Source of the DNA: CAIZGX01 sp044349305
GTDB taxonomy: Bacteria > Bacteroidota > Bacteroidia > Flavobacteriales_D > Sanyastnellaceae
Direction: 5' to 3'
Length of the DNA stretch: 23,351 bases
NCBI GenBank assembly: GCA_044349305.1
Contig: JBIKRF010000031.1
Span: 1 to 23,351 of the forward strand
In this document: positions 9,701-16,177 of the stretch, in pieces
How the letters are laid out: every line of letters starts with the position of its first letter
Position numbering within the stretch: position 1 is the stretch's first letter
Program-made: the position numbers and the translations under genes
The notes under the pieces: model-generated
What the model was told of the DNA's origin: nothing
Databases searched by the model: none
The model's input: only the letters and a program-made list of their open reading frames with translations

Positions 9701-10560
9701 AGGAAGAACCCTAGAATAGGTCTGCCTTTAGAACCGTCTTCTTTTTTTCTGAATAATATTGGTCCTGATAAAGACGCTTCCAATAGATTGTATCCGTAGT
9801 AATCAAGGCCAACAGCCTTGTCTCCAACTTTAAATCCTGAAGTAATAGCCTCCAAACTTCCGGTGTAATCTGAAGACGCTGAACGAAGTGAAATGTTGAT
9901 TACCCCTCCTGTTGCATCTCCGATGTTCGCTGGAATACCACCTGTGATAACAGAAACCTCTTCAATAGCAGATTTTGGAAGAGATGTTGATCCACGTACT
10001 TTCATTCCGTCGATGTAAATCCAAGTTGAACCTGTACGTGCACCACGAATAGAAATTCCGCCTCCAGTACCAGCAGAACTCACCCCAGCAACCGTTTGTG
10101 CAAGGCCAAGTGCATCACGACTAGGCATTTTCTCTAATTCCTCACGAGTTACAGTTCCTCCGGAAGCTCCACCATCTTTGTCGATAAGAGGAACGCGGTA
10201 TTCTTTAATCTCTACGGTGTTCATTTCTACCCCAGGACTCAATTCTGCATTCGCGAATTGAATTTTTCCTGCAGAAATTGGAATCCCTGTTTGACTTTGT
10301 GTTTGGTATCCAACAAAGTTGAATTGAACCTCGTAGGTCCCTGGGTCAATTGGTTTAATGGTAAATTGTCCATCTGGATCTGTCTGTCCACCTGTAATCA
10401 GATTTCCATTCAAAAACAGAACGACATTCACGAAAGGAAGAGGTTTCTTCGTCTCCTTATCAATGACTTTTCCTTTCAAAGTTCCGCCATTTCCTTGTGC
10501 AAGAACACTAGATACTGAAAGGGCAATTAAACTCAAAAGCAGGTAAAATTTTCTCTGCAT
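6799..10560 (-). CDS. TonB-dependent receptor with carboxypeptidase-regulatory-like N-terminal domain
   Basis: This is a 1253-residue outer-membrane protein. In order it has a signal peptide (1-21, ending SSVLAQ) and a carboxypeptidase-regulatory-like beta domain (~26-110) with GKVIDKETKKPLPFVNVVL and DPGTYEVQFNFVGYQT. A TonB-box-like stretch follows (~114-122, NTVEIKEYR), then a plug domain (~130-240) with GISIRGARTGSTWIYIDG and DATGGVINI, and a long beta-barrel ending QIRLGVRFDF. Such receptors import ligands across the outer membrane using TonB/ExbBD energy, or in some cases act as scaffolds for surface complexes. No SusD-like lipoprotein or glycan enzyme is adjacent, so there is no reason to call it a polysaccharide-utilisation receptor. 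The next gene starts 12 or 30 nt downstream, giving a tight operon with the surface protein and the PorV/PorQ-like barrel. Ligand unknown. Confidence 0.95.
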   Translation of the reverse strand: MQRKFYLLLSLIALSVSSVLAQGNGGTLKGKVIDKETKKPLPFVNVVLFLNGNLITGGQTDPDGQFTIKPIDPGTYEVQFNFVGYQTQSQTGIPISAGKIQFANAELSPGVEMNTVEIKEYRVPLIDKDGGASGGTVTREELEKMPSRDALGLAQTVAGVSSAGTGGGISIRGARTGSTWIYIDGMKVRGSTSLPKSAIEEVSVITGGIPANIGDATGGVINISLRSASSDYTGSLEAITSGFKVGDKAVGLDYYGYNLLEASLSGPILFRKKEDGSKGRPILGFFLSGNYNDIVDGGPTFGGVYRMKEDARQAILADPLRQNVQADGTVNGALYNADFLTSDDFEKINTRMNVRSKTASIVTKIDLNASENVTFTFGGTMQVSRGNGFDYGNMLSNWQNNQQITGVDWRAYAKFAQRFKNAEDESASSNLKNVFYRIQADFQHGYNKSEDAEHGDNLFRYGHVGTFDIYRRPSYTLNSSGNFFEQNGWQDVNVNFTPSEYNPDLAAITNQFFTLFNTNPYVTEVLNGTDGIITDTQFFDPTINDFTSETEQIGNSPYASITNIQGGNGLVNGQQPSDTYGLWSHIGAKSNNYSVSNTNQFRISGSGSADIGDHAIEVGFEFEQRKDAGYQINPIGLWTLARQYANYHNQELNTDDPTYFNNGTYTYIDYSNLVGTGQFEFDYNLRTALGLDPYGTDFINTDGLSPDFLTVDMFGASDLLNSGNNVVTYFGYDHRGNLLNRKPSLDDFFSERYTLGNESYYTRAVGAFEPVYISGYVMDKFAFDDLIFNVGLRIDRYDANQYVPKDPYVISEAYTAGEVDFSSFGATRPANIGDDFVVYVDDIRNPTAIQGYRDGDNWYNAQGTLVTDPFTSIAAGGKINPYLSVDPDAALTSKAFKEYVPAVNFMPRVAFSFPISEEALFFAHYDILTQRPTSSNRFNPVDYLYMENRNVLLNNPNLRPEKTVDYALGFQQVLSKTSSIKIEAFYRELRDMIQVRKFNGAYPSTYSAFGNLDFGTVKGLTLTYDLRRTGNLWMKTSYTLQFADGTGSNTQTQLALINAGLPNLRTVSPFNYDQRHRIVTTVDYRYGEGKEYNGPVWFGKQIFANTGANLIANLGSGTPYTAQVFPTPITGEISPTTAGGINSARLPWQFSVDMNFDKNFSLTFGGEGDKKKAANLNVYLWVTNLLNTQNVTSVYRFTGTPDDDGYLAAAQYQNVINTQNSPSSFRNYYSMFVNNPYNLGSPRQIRLGVRFDF

Positions 10561-10600
10561 AAAAACCGGGTTAAGGAATTATTAAACTATACAACGGGCG

Positions 10601-10632
10601 CTAAAATAAGGCAAGCTTAGGTTAATTCCCAA
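10601..10632 (-). promoter_or_regulatory. candidate promoter for the TonB-receptor operon
   Basis: On the minus strand a TTG (10630-10632) is followed after 21 nt by TATTTTAG (10601-10608), which matches five of the six fixed positions of TAnnTTTG. It lies about 40 nt upstream of the receptor ATG. The rest of the 242-bp gap (10561-10802) is AT-rich with poly-T runs. I see no small gene in it and no convincing terminator for the gene ending at 10803. Confidence 0.4.
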
Positions 10633-10802
10633 AGTTCGTTAAATCAATCTTTGTATTTTTTTGTTATTTGTTCTGATTATCAATGTGGTAGGCGTGTTGA
10701 GTAGAACTCATTGGTAAAACTAAATCAACCCGTTCGAAATTCTTCTTTTTTTAGGTTGTTTCGAAAACGAATCGATTGTTTTTTTTACTTTTCTAAGCCC
10801 AA

Positions 10803-11078
10803 TTATTGTCTGCGAATCCAAATACGCTTGTACCAAGGCTTATTTCCAAGTCGACGCATGCGCATAGATTGTTTCATGTGTCGCTTCATTTTTCTTTTGC
10901 CTTTTTTTCCTTGTGCATTCTGATGTTTCTCCACGTTTTTCAGATACTCCTTCTCGATTTGATCGTGTTGTTCTTTTTGCTTTGCACGAGCATTTTCTGG
11001 AGTAATCACATCATTTCCGGGTTGTCCGTAAACAATAGTTCCCACTAGAATAAAGAAGAGGAAGGAAATCAGTTTCAT
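10803..11078 (-). CDS. small, strongly basic exported protein of unknown function
   Basis: This 91-residue protein has a hydrophobic signal peptide (MKLISFLFFILVGTIVYGQ, ~1-19). After an acidic-neutral stretch (NDVITPENARAKQKEQHDQ) it becomes extremely rich in Lys, Arg and His from about residue 56 on (GKKGKRKMKRHMKQSMRMRR). It ends KPWYKRIWIRRQ, an aromatic-basic tail. I do not recognise the family. The ATG overlaps the stop of the upstream YD-repeat-like gene by four bases (ATGA), so the two are almost certainly co-translated and probably act together outside the inner membrane. The basic tail might bind nucleic acid, lipid A phosphates or acidic polymers, but that is inference from charge only. 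Overlap with a signal peptide on the same strand argues that this is a real gene, not a shadow reading frame. Confidence 0.75.
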   Translation of the reverse strand: MKLISFLFFILVGTIVYGQPGNDVITPENARAKQKEQHDQIEKEYLKNVEKHQNAQGKKGKRKMKRHMKQSMRMRRLGNKPWYKRIWIRRQ

Positions 11079-11974
11079 TTTCTGAATTCGTAAGTGTATT
11101 TTGTTATCAGAATGTCTTTAGAGCCCATGTCCTGATCTAAGGTCGCTTCTATGAATGATGTGGCAGTATACAAAATTTCAATTTCCCTTTTCAGGACAGC
11201 ATTTGTGTAGTATGAGACTTTAATTAGATTTCCAATTCTGTCGTATTGAAATGTCTCACGCTTGGTTTCTTTTTTGGAAGAGTTTTCAACGGTCGTGATT
11301 TCAGCAATCCAACCCTTGTCGTTGTAGCTATACTCCTTGCTCAAATTCTTTCCGCTCAGCGTGAGTTCCTTTTCCTCGCGAAGAACAAAGCCAGAGGAAT
11401 CGCGATAAATGAGATCAATGGAATAGGGAAGTCCGTAGTTGTTCAAACTTTCCTTTCGCAAGATTAATGCAGAGGGTTCGCTGTATTTGAATGATTCTGA
11501 ATTCACCGTAACAGTGAGTCCAGGAACAAGCTTTAATTTCTCGATGCTTTTGTTTTCAGAGACAGAATTGTCAATTCTCTCCACTCTTCCTTTGTGGTCA
11601 TAGAAGAAAGATGTCGTATTGTAACCGTTTCGACCAAGTTCGTTTCTGTTTTGAACCAGGCCTAATTCGTTTCGGTCGAAAATAATTTGTGTGCTGTCGA
11701 CCATACTTAAGACACTGGTTACAGCATCAATCTTGGCAAGTTGTCCGGTTTCATTGAAATGATAAACGGTAATGTCAGGTCTGTTTTCAATTGCTTTACC
11801 CGTTCGTTTCATTTGACAAACGCCAGTAATTGTTGAAATTTTGTTTTGCCATAAGAACTCTTGGCTAAAAAACATTTCTTGTTGAAATGCTTTTCCTTCG
11901 CGATTGTCCACGATTTGCCCTTGGCAAAACCCAACAAATAAAACACTCAAAACAATGAATATTTTTCTAATCAT
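11075..11974 (-). CDS. exported protein with YD-like repeats, function unknown
   Basis: The start is set at the ATG at 11974 because it begins a clear signal peptide (MIRKIFIVLSVLFVGFCQGQ). The frame stays open to an ATG at 12076, but that extension would bury the signal behind 34 unlike residues and run across the glyA promoter region. The 299-residue product has at least five loosely spaced repeats of the form aromatic-x-D/N-x-x-G-x-aliphatic: VYHFNETGQLAKI, FFYDHKGRVERI, YRDSSGFVLREE, YSYNDKGWIAEI and FQYDRIGNLIKV. This is the beta-hairpin pattern of YD/RHS-type and similar Bacteroidota cell-envelope proteins, but without a toxin core or shell length. It is coupled to the small basic protein gene by a 4-nt overlap and is divergent from glyA. 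Location is probably periplasmic or outer membrane; no lipobox fits. Confidence 0.7.
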   Translation of the reverse strand: MIRKIFIVLSVLFVGFCQGQIVDNREGKAFQQEMFFSQEFLWQNKISTITGVCQMKRTGKAIENRPDITVYHFNETGQLAKIDAVTSVLSMVDSTQIIFDRNELGLVQNRNELGRNGYNTTSFFYDHKGRVERIDNSVSENKSIEKLKLVPGLTVTVNSESFKYSEPSALILRKESLNNYGLPYSIDLIYRDSSGFVLREEKELTLSGKNLSKEYSYNDKGWIAEITTVENSSKKETKRETFQYDRIGNLIKVSYYTNAVLKREIEILYTATSFIEATLDQDMGSKDILITKYTYEFRK

Positions 11975-11978
11975 GATG

Positions 11979-11986
11979 CAAACATA
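11979..11986 (-). promoter_or_regulatory. candidate -7 box (TATGTTTG) for the YD-repeat-like gene
   Basis: This is an exact TAnnTTTG match on the minus strand, only 4 nt upstream of the ATG at 11974. If it is used, transcription would start about at the start codon and the message would be essentially leaderless. No TTG lies at the expected spacing upstream. Confidence 0.3.
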
Positions 11987-12042
11987 AAAACGAAGTGAAT
12001 AAGTTCGTGCATTGGTGGAAAAGCTTTGGTTCTTGAATGTTA

Positions 12043-12071
12043 TTGTATTGGTGATAACGACCTTACTTTTG
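12043..12071 (+). promoter_or_regulatory. candidate glyA promoter
   Basis: TTG (12043-12045), an 18-nt spacer and TACTTTTG (12064-12071) fit the Bacteroidota -33/-7 pattern TTG-N17-23-TAnnTTTG exactly. The predicted start leaves a leader of roughly 14 nt before the glyA ATG, with no Shine-Dalgarno sequence. Confidence 0.6.
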
Positions 12072-12088
12072 ACCAATAATATTTCAAG

Positions 12089-13357
12089 ATGAAAGACCAG
12101 ATTATTTTCGACTTAATTGAACGCGAAAGGGTTCGTCAAACCAATGGAGTAGAGCTTATCGCTTCAGAAAATTATGTAAGTGATGAAGTGATGATGGCTA
12201 TGGGCTCTGTGCTGACCAATAAATATGCGGAAGGACTGCCAAAGAAGAGATACTATGGTGGTTGTGAAGTAGTGGATAAAGTTGAGCAGATTGCAATTGA
12301 CCGTTTGAAACAGTTGTTTGGTGCCTCTTGGGCAAATGTTCAACCGCACAGCGGAGCCAATGCGAATAGCGCAGTTATGTTAGCTGTTCTAAATCCAGGC
12401 GATGCTATTTTAGGATTAGACCTTTCTCAAGGTGGGCATCTTACTCACGGCTCACCAGTGAACTATTCAGGTAAATTGTACCGACCGTTTTTCTATGGAG
12501 TTGAGCGAGAAACAGGACGAGTAGATATGAATAAGGTTCGTGAGAAAGCACTTGCTTGCAAACCGAAACTTCTTATTTGCGGGGCAAGCGCCTACAGCCG
12601 CGACTGGGATTATGCGGCTTTCCGAGCAATTGCAGATGAAGTTGGGGCTGTTTTAATGGCCGACATTTCGCACCCAGCAGGATTAATAGCAGCTGGCTTG
12701 TTAAATCATCCATTTCCACATTGTCACATTGTGACTTCTACAACTCACAAAACATTACGCGGCCCACGAGGTGGTGTTATTATGGTTGGAAATGAAATTG
12801 CCAATCCGCTTGGATTGAAAACAATGAAAGGTGAAGTTCGCTCGCTTTCATCGGTTTTAGATAGTGGTGTCTTCCCGGGAATGCAAGGTGGTCCATTGGA
12901 GCATGTTATAGCTGCGAAGGCGGTTGCTTTCAACGAAGCGCTAACAGAAAATTTTAAAACATACGGAAAACAAGTAATTGCTAACGCTAGCGAACTTGCG
13001 AATCACCTTTTAGCCAAAGGATATGAGATAGTATCGGGGGGTACAGATAACCACTGTTTCCTGATTGATCTTCGGAATAAAAACATTTCGGGAAAAGATG
13101 CTGAACAAGCGTTGGTTAGTGCAGAAATCACAGTGAACAAGAATATGGTTCCTTTCGACGATAAGTCTCCATTTGTTACTTCCGGAATTCGTATCGGCAC
13201 TCCGGCCATTACTACTCGCGGGTTGAATGCAAGCGATATGTCCTTCGTTGCAAATGCAATTGATAAAGTTATTTCGAATGCTTCAAACGAAGATGTAATT
13301 CGAGCGGTGAAAATGGAAGTGCATGAACAAATGTCTTCGAGACCTTTATTCGCGTAA
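12089..13357 (+). CDS. glyA: serine hydroxymethyltransferase
   Basis: This 422-residue PLP enzyme interconverts serine plus tetrahydrofolate and glycine plus 5,10-methylene-tetrahydrofolate, the main source of one-carbon units. Family signatures run in order: ELIASENYVS near the start, NKYAEGLPKKRYYGGCE, NVQPHSGANAN, LSQGGHLTHG, DISHPAGLIA, and the cofactor site TSTTHKTLRGPRGG. The PLP lysine in the last is Lys221. Length and all motifs are normal. It stands alone on the plus strand with its own promoter. Its last 12 bases overlap the end of the convergent OstA-like gene, with no terminator visible in between, so the two transcripts probably overlap at their 3' ends. Confidence 0.98.
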   Translation: MKDQIIFDLIERERVRQTNGVELIASENYVSDEVMMAMGSVLTNKYAEGLPKKRYYGGCEVVDKVEQIAIDRLKQLFGASWANVQPHSGANANSAVMLAVLNPGDAILGLDLSQGGHLTHGSPVNYSGKLYRPFFYGVERETGRVDMNKVREKALACKPKLLICGASAYSRDWDYAAFRAIADEVGAVLMADISHPAGLIAAGLLNHPFPHCHIVTSTTHKTLRGPRGGVIMVGNEIANPLGLKTMKGEVRSLSSVLDSGVFPGMQGGPLEHVIAAKAVAFNEALTENFKTYGKQVIANASELANHLLAKGYEIVSGGTDNHCFLIDLRNKNISGKDAEQALVSAEITVNKNMVPFDDKSPFVTSGIRIGTPAITTRGLNASDMSFVANAIDKVISNASNEDVIRAVKMEVHEQMSSRPLFA

Positions 13358-14902
13358 TTTCAAGAGGTCTTCTTTCGATTTAGGACGCTCATTTCCGCGC
13401 CATGTAAAATCCTCCAATTTGAATTGTGAGGATTTTGCTTTTTTAATGCTGTTGTATAGACTATTCGGTTCATTTTCCAATATGACTTTTTCAATAGCCT
13501 TTTCCTTCAGTTCGATACGAATATTCGAACAATCGGTGCGATTCAATCCCGTAAGTTTTGTTTTACTGTTTTTCTCTTCTGTAGAGAAATATGCAATTTG
13601 GCCATTGCCATTTATTTGAACTTCGTGCAAGTCATTTTTAATGAATTGACCAGTCAACGATTTTCCTTTTATCTGATTGAAATAACCTGGAACAACCTCA
13701 GAAGCTAAAAAACTATTTTCGGGAACGAATAGAAAATCTAAGCTGTCGTTTTTAAAGTGCATATTAATCTCTGATCCTGTAAGTTGATTGTCGTCGTTCC
13801 ATAAAACGGGAGCGTAGAACATGCGCATGATTGAATCTGATTCAGAAAGAGAAAGTGAATCACACTTTCCTTGCAAATCTTTGCTGAATAACAGCACATT
13901 GTGATAAGCTTTAATATTTCGCGTGTCTTCACTCGTTTTCTTTGCGAAAAGGGTGTCTGCGACAATGAAAAGCGTGTCTTTATTTTCTAGCGTTTTTTCA
14001 AGGATACTTTTTCCCGTCACCCATGCAATTTCATTGATTTCTTCATGCCTTCCGTAGTTTCCTCGAATAGTTAAGTCTGAATTGTTGTCTACGATAATTA
14101 CGTTTTTAAATGCCTCACCCCATTTTTCTTTTCCGTTGTAGTAAATGCTGTCTCCGAATAAAGTCTGCTCTTTTGATTTAACTCGTGCATTTTTTTTAAA
14201 ACTGCAGGTCTCTGTTTTTGAATTGAAATAGCCATTCTCACATTTTATTTCAAGGTCTTTCCCAGTAATAGTTGTTGGGCCATAGAAATAAGATATTTCT
14301 GTAATAGTGTTGTACAGCATCGTGTCTGAAACAACGGTGTAATCCTTATTTTTAACAGTCACTTTTTTTCGAAAAGTGAAGTTGTTCGAAGGGCTGTGGT
14401 ATCGTCCTGTTTGTGAAACTAATTCATTGTTGTTTTTACTGGAAACGACTTTTCCACCGCCTGAATAGGTTGCAACTTCAGTCTTCATGTTATAAGACAT
14501 GTTGGGCGACGTTAATGTCATTGCACCATCAGTGAAAACACAATTTTCATTGAGTGTGGCAGATTGTGTTGCGTCTGTGAAGAAAAGTCTTTTTCCGGAG
14601 ATTGAATATTCTCCCGGCTTATTTACGCGAATATTTCCAAATGCTTGAAAATTACCGTTGTTGAATTTGTATGCCGAGTCGCAAAGGAAATCTGTGCCAT
14701 CGAAATTCAAATGAACGTGACCAATAAGACGCTGTCCGTTAACTAGATTTTTATTGAATGCAATTTTATCGGAATGAACCAACTGCACGTGCTTACCTTG
14801 TCCTTCTGCATGCTGCGAAAGGAGAAAGGCTGAAAGCGTTACGAGAACTATTTTGACGAGATGTTGTATTGCTCTTGGATTATCTAACAATTGTTTGCTC
14901 AC
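13346..14902 (-). CDS. OstA/LptA-like exported protein (probable lipopolysaccharide transport)
   Basis: This 518-residue protein has a hydrophobic N-terminal segment (VKIVLVTLSAFLLSQ, ~16-30) followed by a long series of short beta strands. Examples are GHVHLNFDGTDFLCDSAYKF, FGNIRV, DTMLYN, GDSIYYNGKEKWGEAF and ADTLFAKK. The recurring alternation of 'nnv.i.d....l.gd...Y' units is that of the OstA/LptA jelly-roll fold; the OstA-like family is widespread in Bacteroidota. LptA forms the periplasmic bridge carrying LPS from inner to outer membrane. The only start before the signal segment is GTG at 14902 (or TTG at 14890), inside the last 23 bases of purA, so translation is probably coupled to purA. 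Its 3' end overlaps glyA. The OstA fold assignment is firm; the exact role in LPS transport is inferred. Confidence 0.85.
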   Translation of the reverse strand: MSKQLLDNPRAIQHLVKIVLVTLSAFLLSQHAEGQGKHVQLVHSDKIAFNKNLVNGQRLIGHVHLNFDGTDFLCDSAYKFNNGNFQAFGNIRVNKPGEYSISGKRLFFTDATQSATLNENCVFTDGAMTLTSPNMSYNMKTEVATYSGGGKVVSSKNNNELVSQTGRYHSPSNNFTFRKKVTVKNKDYTVVSDTMLYNTITEISYFYGPTTITGKDLEIKCENGYFNSKTETCSFKKNARVKSKEQTLFGDSIYYNGKEKWGEAFKNVIIVDNNSDLTIRGNYGRHEEINEIAWVTGKSILEKTLENKDTLFIVADTLFAKKTSEDTRNIKAYHNVLLFSKDLQGKCDSLSLSESDSIMRMFYAPVLWNDDNQLTGSEINMHFKNDSLDFLFVPENSFLASEVVPGYFNQIKGKSLTGQFIKNDLHEVQINGNGQIAYFSTEEKNSKTKLTGLNRTDCSNIRIELKEKAIEKVILENEPNSLYNSIKKAKSSQFKLEDFTWRGNERPKSKEDLLKLRE

Positions 14903-16148
14903 GGTCCGGTCCTACAGAAACATAAGTGATAGGAATTTCCAACTCCTTTTCAATAAATGCAATGTAATCTGAAAGCTCTTGAGGGAACTCTTCGATAGAT
15001 CTAATTTTTGTTAAATCTTTGTTCCATCCTCTTAGAGTAGTATACATAGGCACAACTTTTCCATCGAGCAAATCGTATGGCATTTCGTCAGTTTTTGTGC
15101 CGTTTATTTCATAATGTGTGCATACATGAATTTCTTCGAAAATGCTGAGAACGTCTGCTTTCATCATGTACAACTCCGTTATTCCGTTTAAACGGCATGC
15201 ATAGCGAAGTGCAGGAATGTCGAGCCAACCGCAACGACGAGCGCGTCCAGTTGTTGAGCCGAATTCATTTCCTTCTTTGCGCATGCGTTCCCCAACTTCA
15301 TTTTCTAATTCGGTAGGAAATGGTCCGCTTCCAACACGTGTGCAATATGCTTTGAATATTCCAAAGGCTGAACCTATTGAATTTGGAGCCACACCGAGTC
15401 CTGTGCAAGCACCGGCTGCCACTGTGTTACTCGAAGTAACAAAGGGGTAAGATCCGAAGTCGATGTCGAGAAGTGAGCCTTGTGCACCCTCAGCTAAAAT
15501 CTTTTTGTCGTCACGGATGGCTTTGTGTAAATAATTCTCGCTATCAATGAAAGTTAATGTCTTTAATACTTCGACACCTTGAAACCAAGCGGCTTCCATT
15601 TCATCGAGAGAATATTCGAATTGAAAATGCGAAAGCATTTTTTTATGCTTTTCTACCAATGTGTTGTATTTCTCGCTGAAGTTTTCAGAAAGAATATCAC
15701 CAATGCGAAGGCCGTTACGCCCCGTTTTATCCATATAAGTGGGACCTATTCCCTTCAGGGTAGACCCAATTTTTGATTTGCCTTTTTCAGCTTCAGAGGC
15801 TGCGTCTAATAGCTTGTGGGTAGGAAGAATCAGATGGGCTTTCTTTGAAATAAGAAGTCGCGCAGCTACATCGACATTTTTTGCAATGAGTTTTTCTATC
15901 TCAGTTGCGAAAACGATTGGGTCGATAACAACCCCATTTCCAACAACGTTTGTTACGTGGTTGTGGAATATACCGCTAGGTATAGTGTGAAGGACATGTT
16001 TTGTTCCGTTAAACTCGAGGGTGTGGCCCGCATTGGGTCCGCCTTGAAATCTGGCTACAATGTCATATTTCGGAGTTAATACATCGACAATTTTCCCTTT
16101 TCCTTCATCTCCCCATTGAAGGCCTAACAATACGTCTACTTTGCTCAT
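14880..16148 (-). CDS. purA: adenylosuccinate synthase
   Basis: This is a 422-residue enzyme of the usual length. It joins IMP and aspartate using GTP to form adenylosuccinate, the first step from IMP to AMP. The P-loop GDEGKGK is at residues 13-19, with the catalytic Asp14 in it, and GPNAGHT follows with His42. Other family stretches are SGIFH, GNGVVIDP, STLKGIGPTYMDK, EGAQGSLLDIDFGSYPFVTSSN, GRARRCGWLD and the C-terminal SVGPDREQTI. A perfect TACTTTTG box at 16165-16172 gives it a likely promoter of its own behind the thioredoxin-like gene. The gene for the OstA-like protein begins within its last 23 bases, an unexpected pairing of nucleotide synthesis with envelope assembly. Confidence 0.98.
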   Translation of the reverse strand: MSKVDVLLGLQWGDEGKGKIVDVLTPKYDIVARFQGGPNAGHTLEFNGTKHVLHTIPSGIFHNHVTNVVGNGVVIDPIVFATEIEKLIAKNVDVAARLLISKKAHLILPTHKLLDAASEAEKGKSKIGSTLKGIGPTYMDKTGRNGLRIGDILSENFSEKYNTLVEKHKKMLSHFQFEYSLDEMEAAWFQGVEVLKTLTFIDSENYLHKAIRDDKKILAEGAQGSLLDIDFGSYPFVTSSNTVAAGACTGLGVAPNSIGSAFGIFKAYCTRVGSGPFPTELENEVGERMRKEGNEFGSTTGRARRCGWLDIPALRYACRLNGITELYMMKADVLSIFEEIHVCTHYEINGTKTDEMPYDLLDGKVVPMYTTLRGWNKDLTKIRSIEEFPQELSDYIAFIEKELEIPITYVSVGPDREQTIVR

Positions 16149-16164
16149 TCTGATTTGTAAAGCA

Positions 16165-16172
16165 CAAAAGTA
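16165..16172 (-). promoter_or_regulatory. candidate -7 box (TACTTTTG) for purA
   Basis: This is an exact TAnnTTTG match on the minus strand, identical to the glyA box, lying 16 nt before the purA ATG in the 29-nt gap behind the thioredoxin-like gene. The nearest upstream TTG is at 10 or 31 nt, so the -33 element is not at the normal distance. Confidence 0.4.
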
Positions 16173-16177
16173 GTGGG

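Noticed and set aside
1517..10560. A polysaccharide-utilisation locus
   Set aside because: The TonB receptor has no SusD-like lipoprotein, glycoside hydrolase or sensor next to it.
10741..10790. Terminator for the small basic protein gene
   Set aside because: The inverted matches (CAACC/GGTTG and around ATCGAT) are short, mismatched or have long loops.
11975..12076. N-terminal extension of the YD-repeat-like protein to the ATG at 12076
   Set aside because: It would hide a clear signal peptide behind 34 residues and run over the glyA promoter region.
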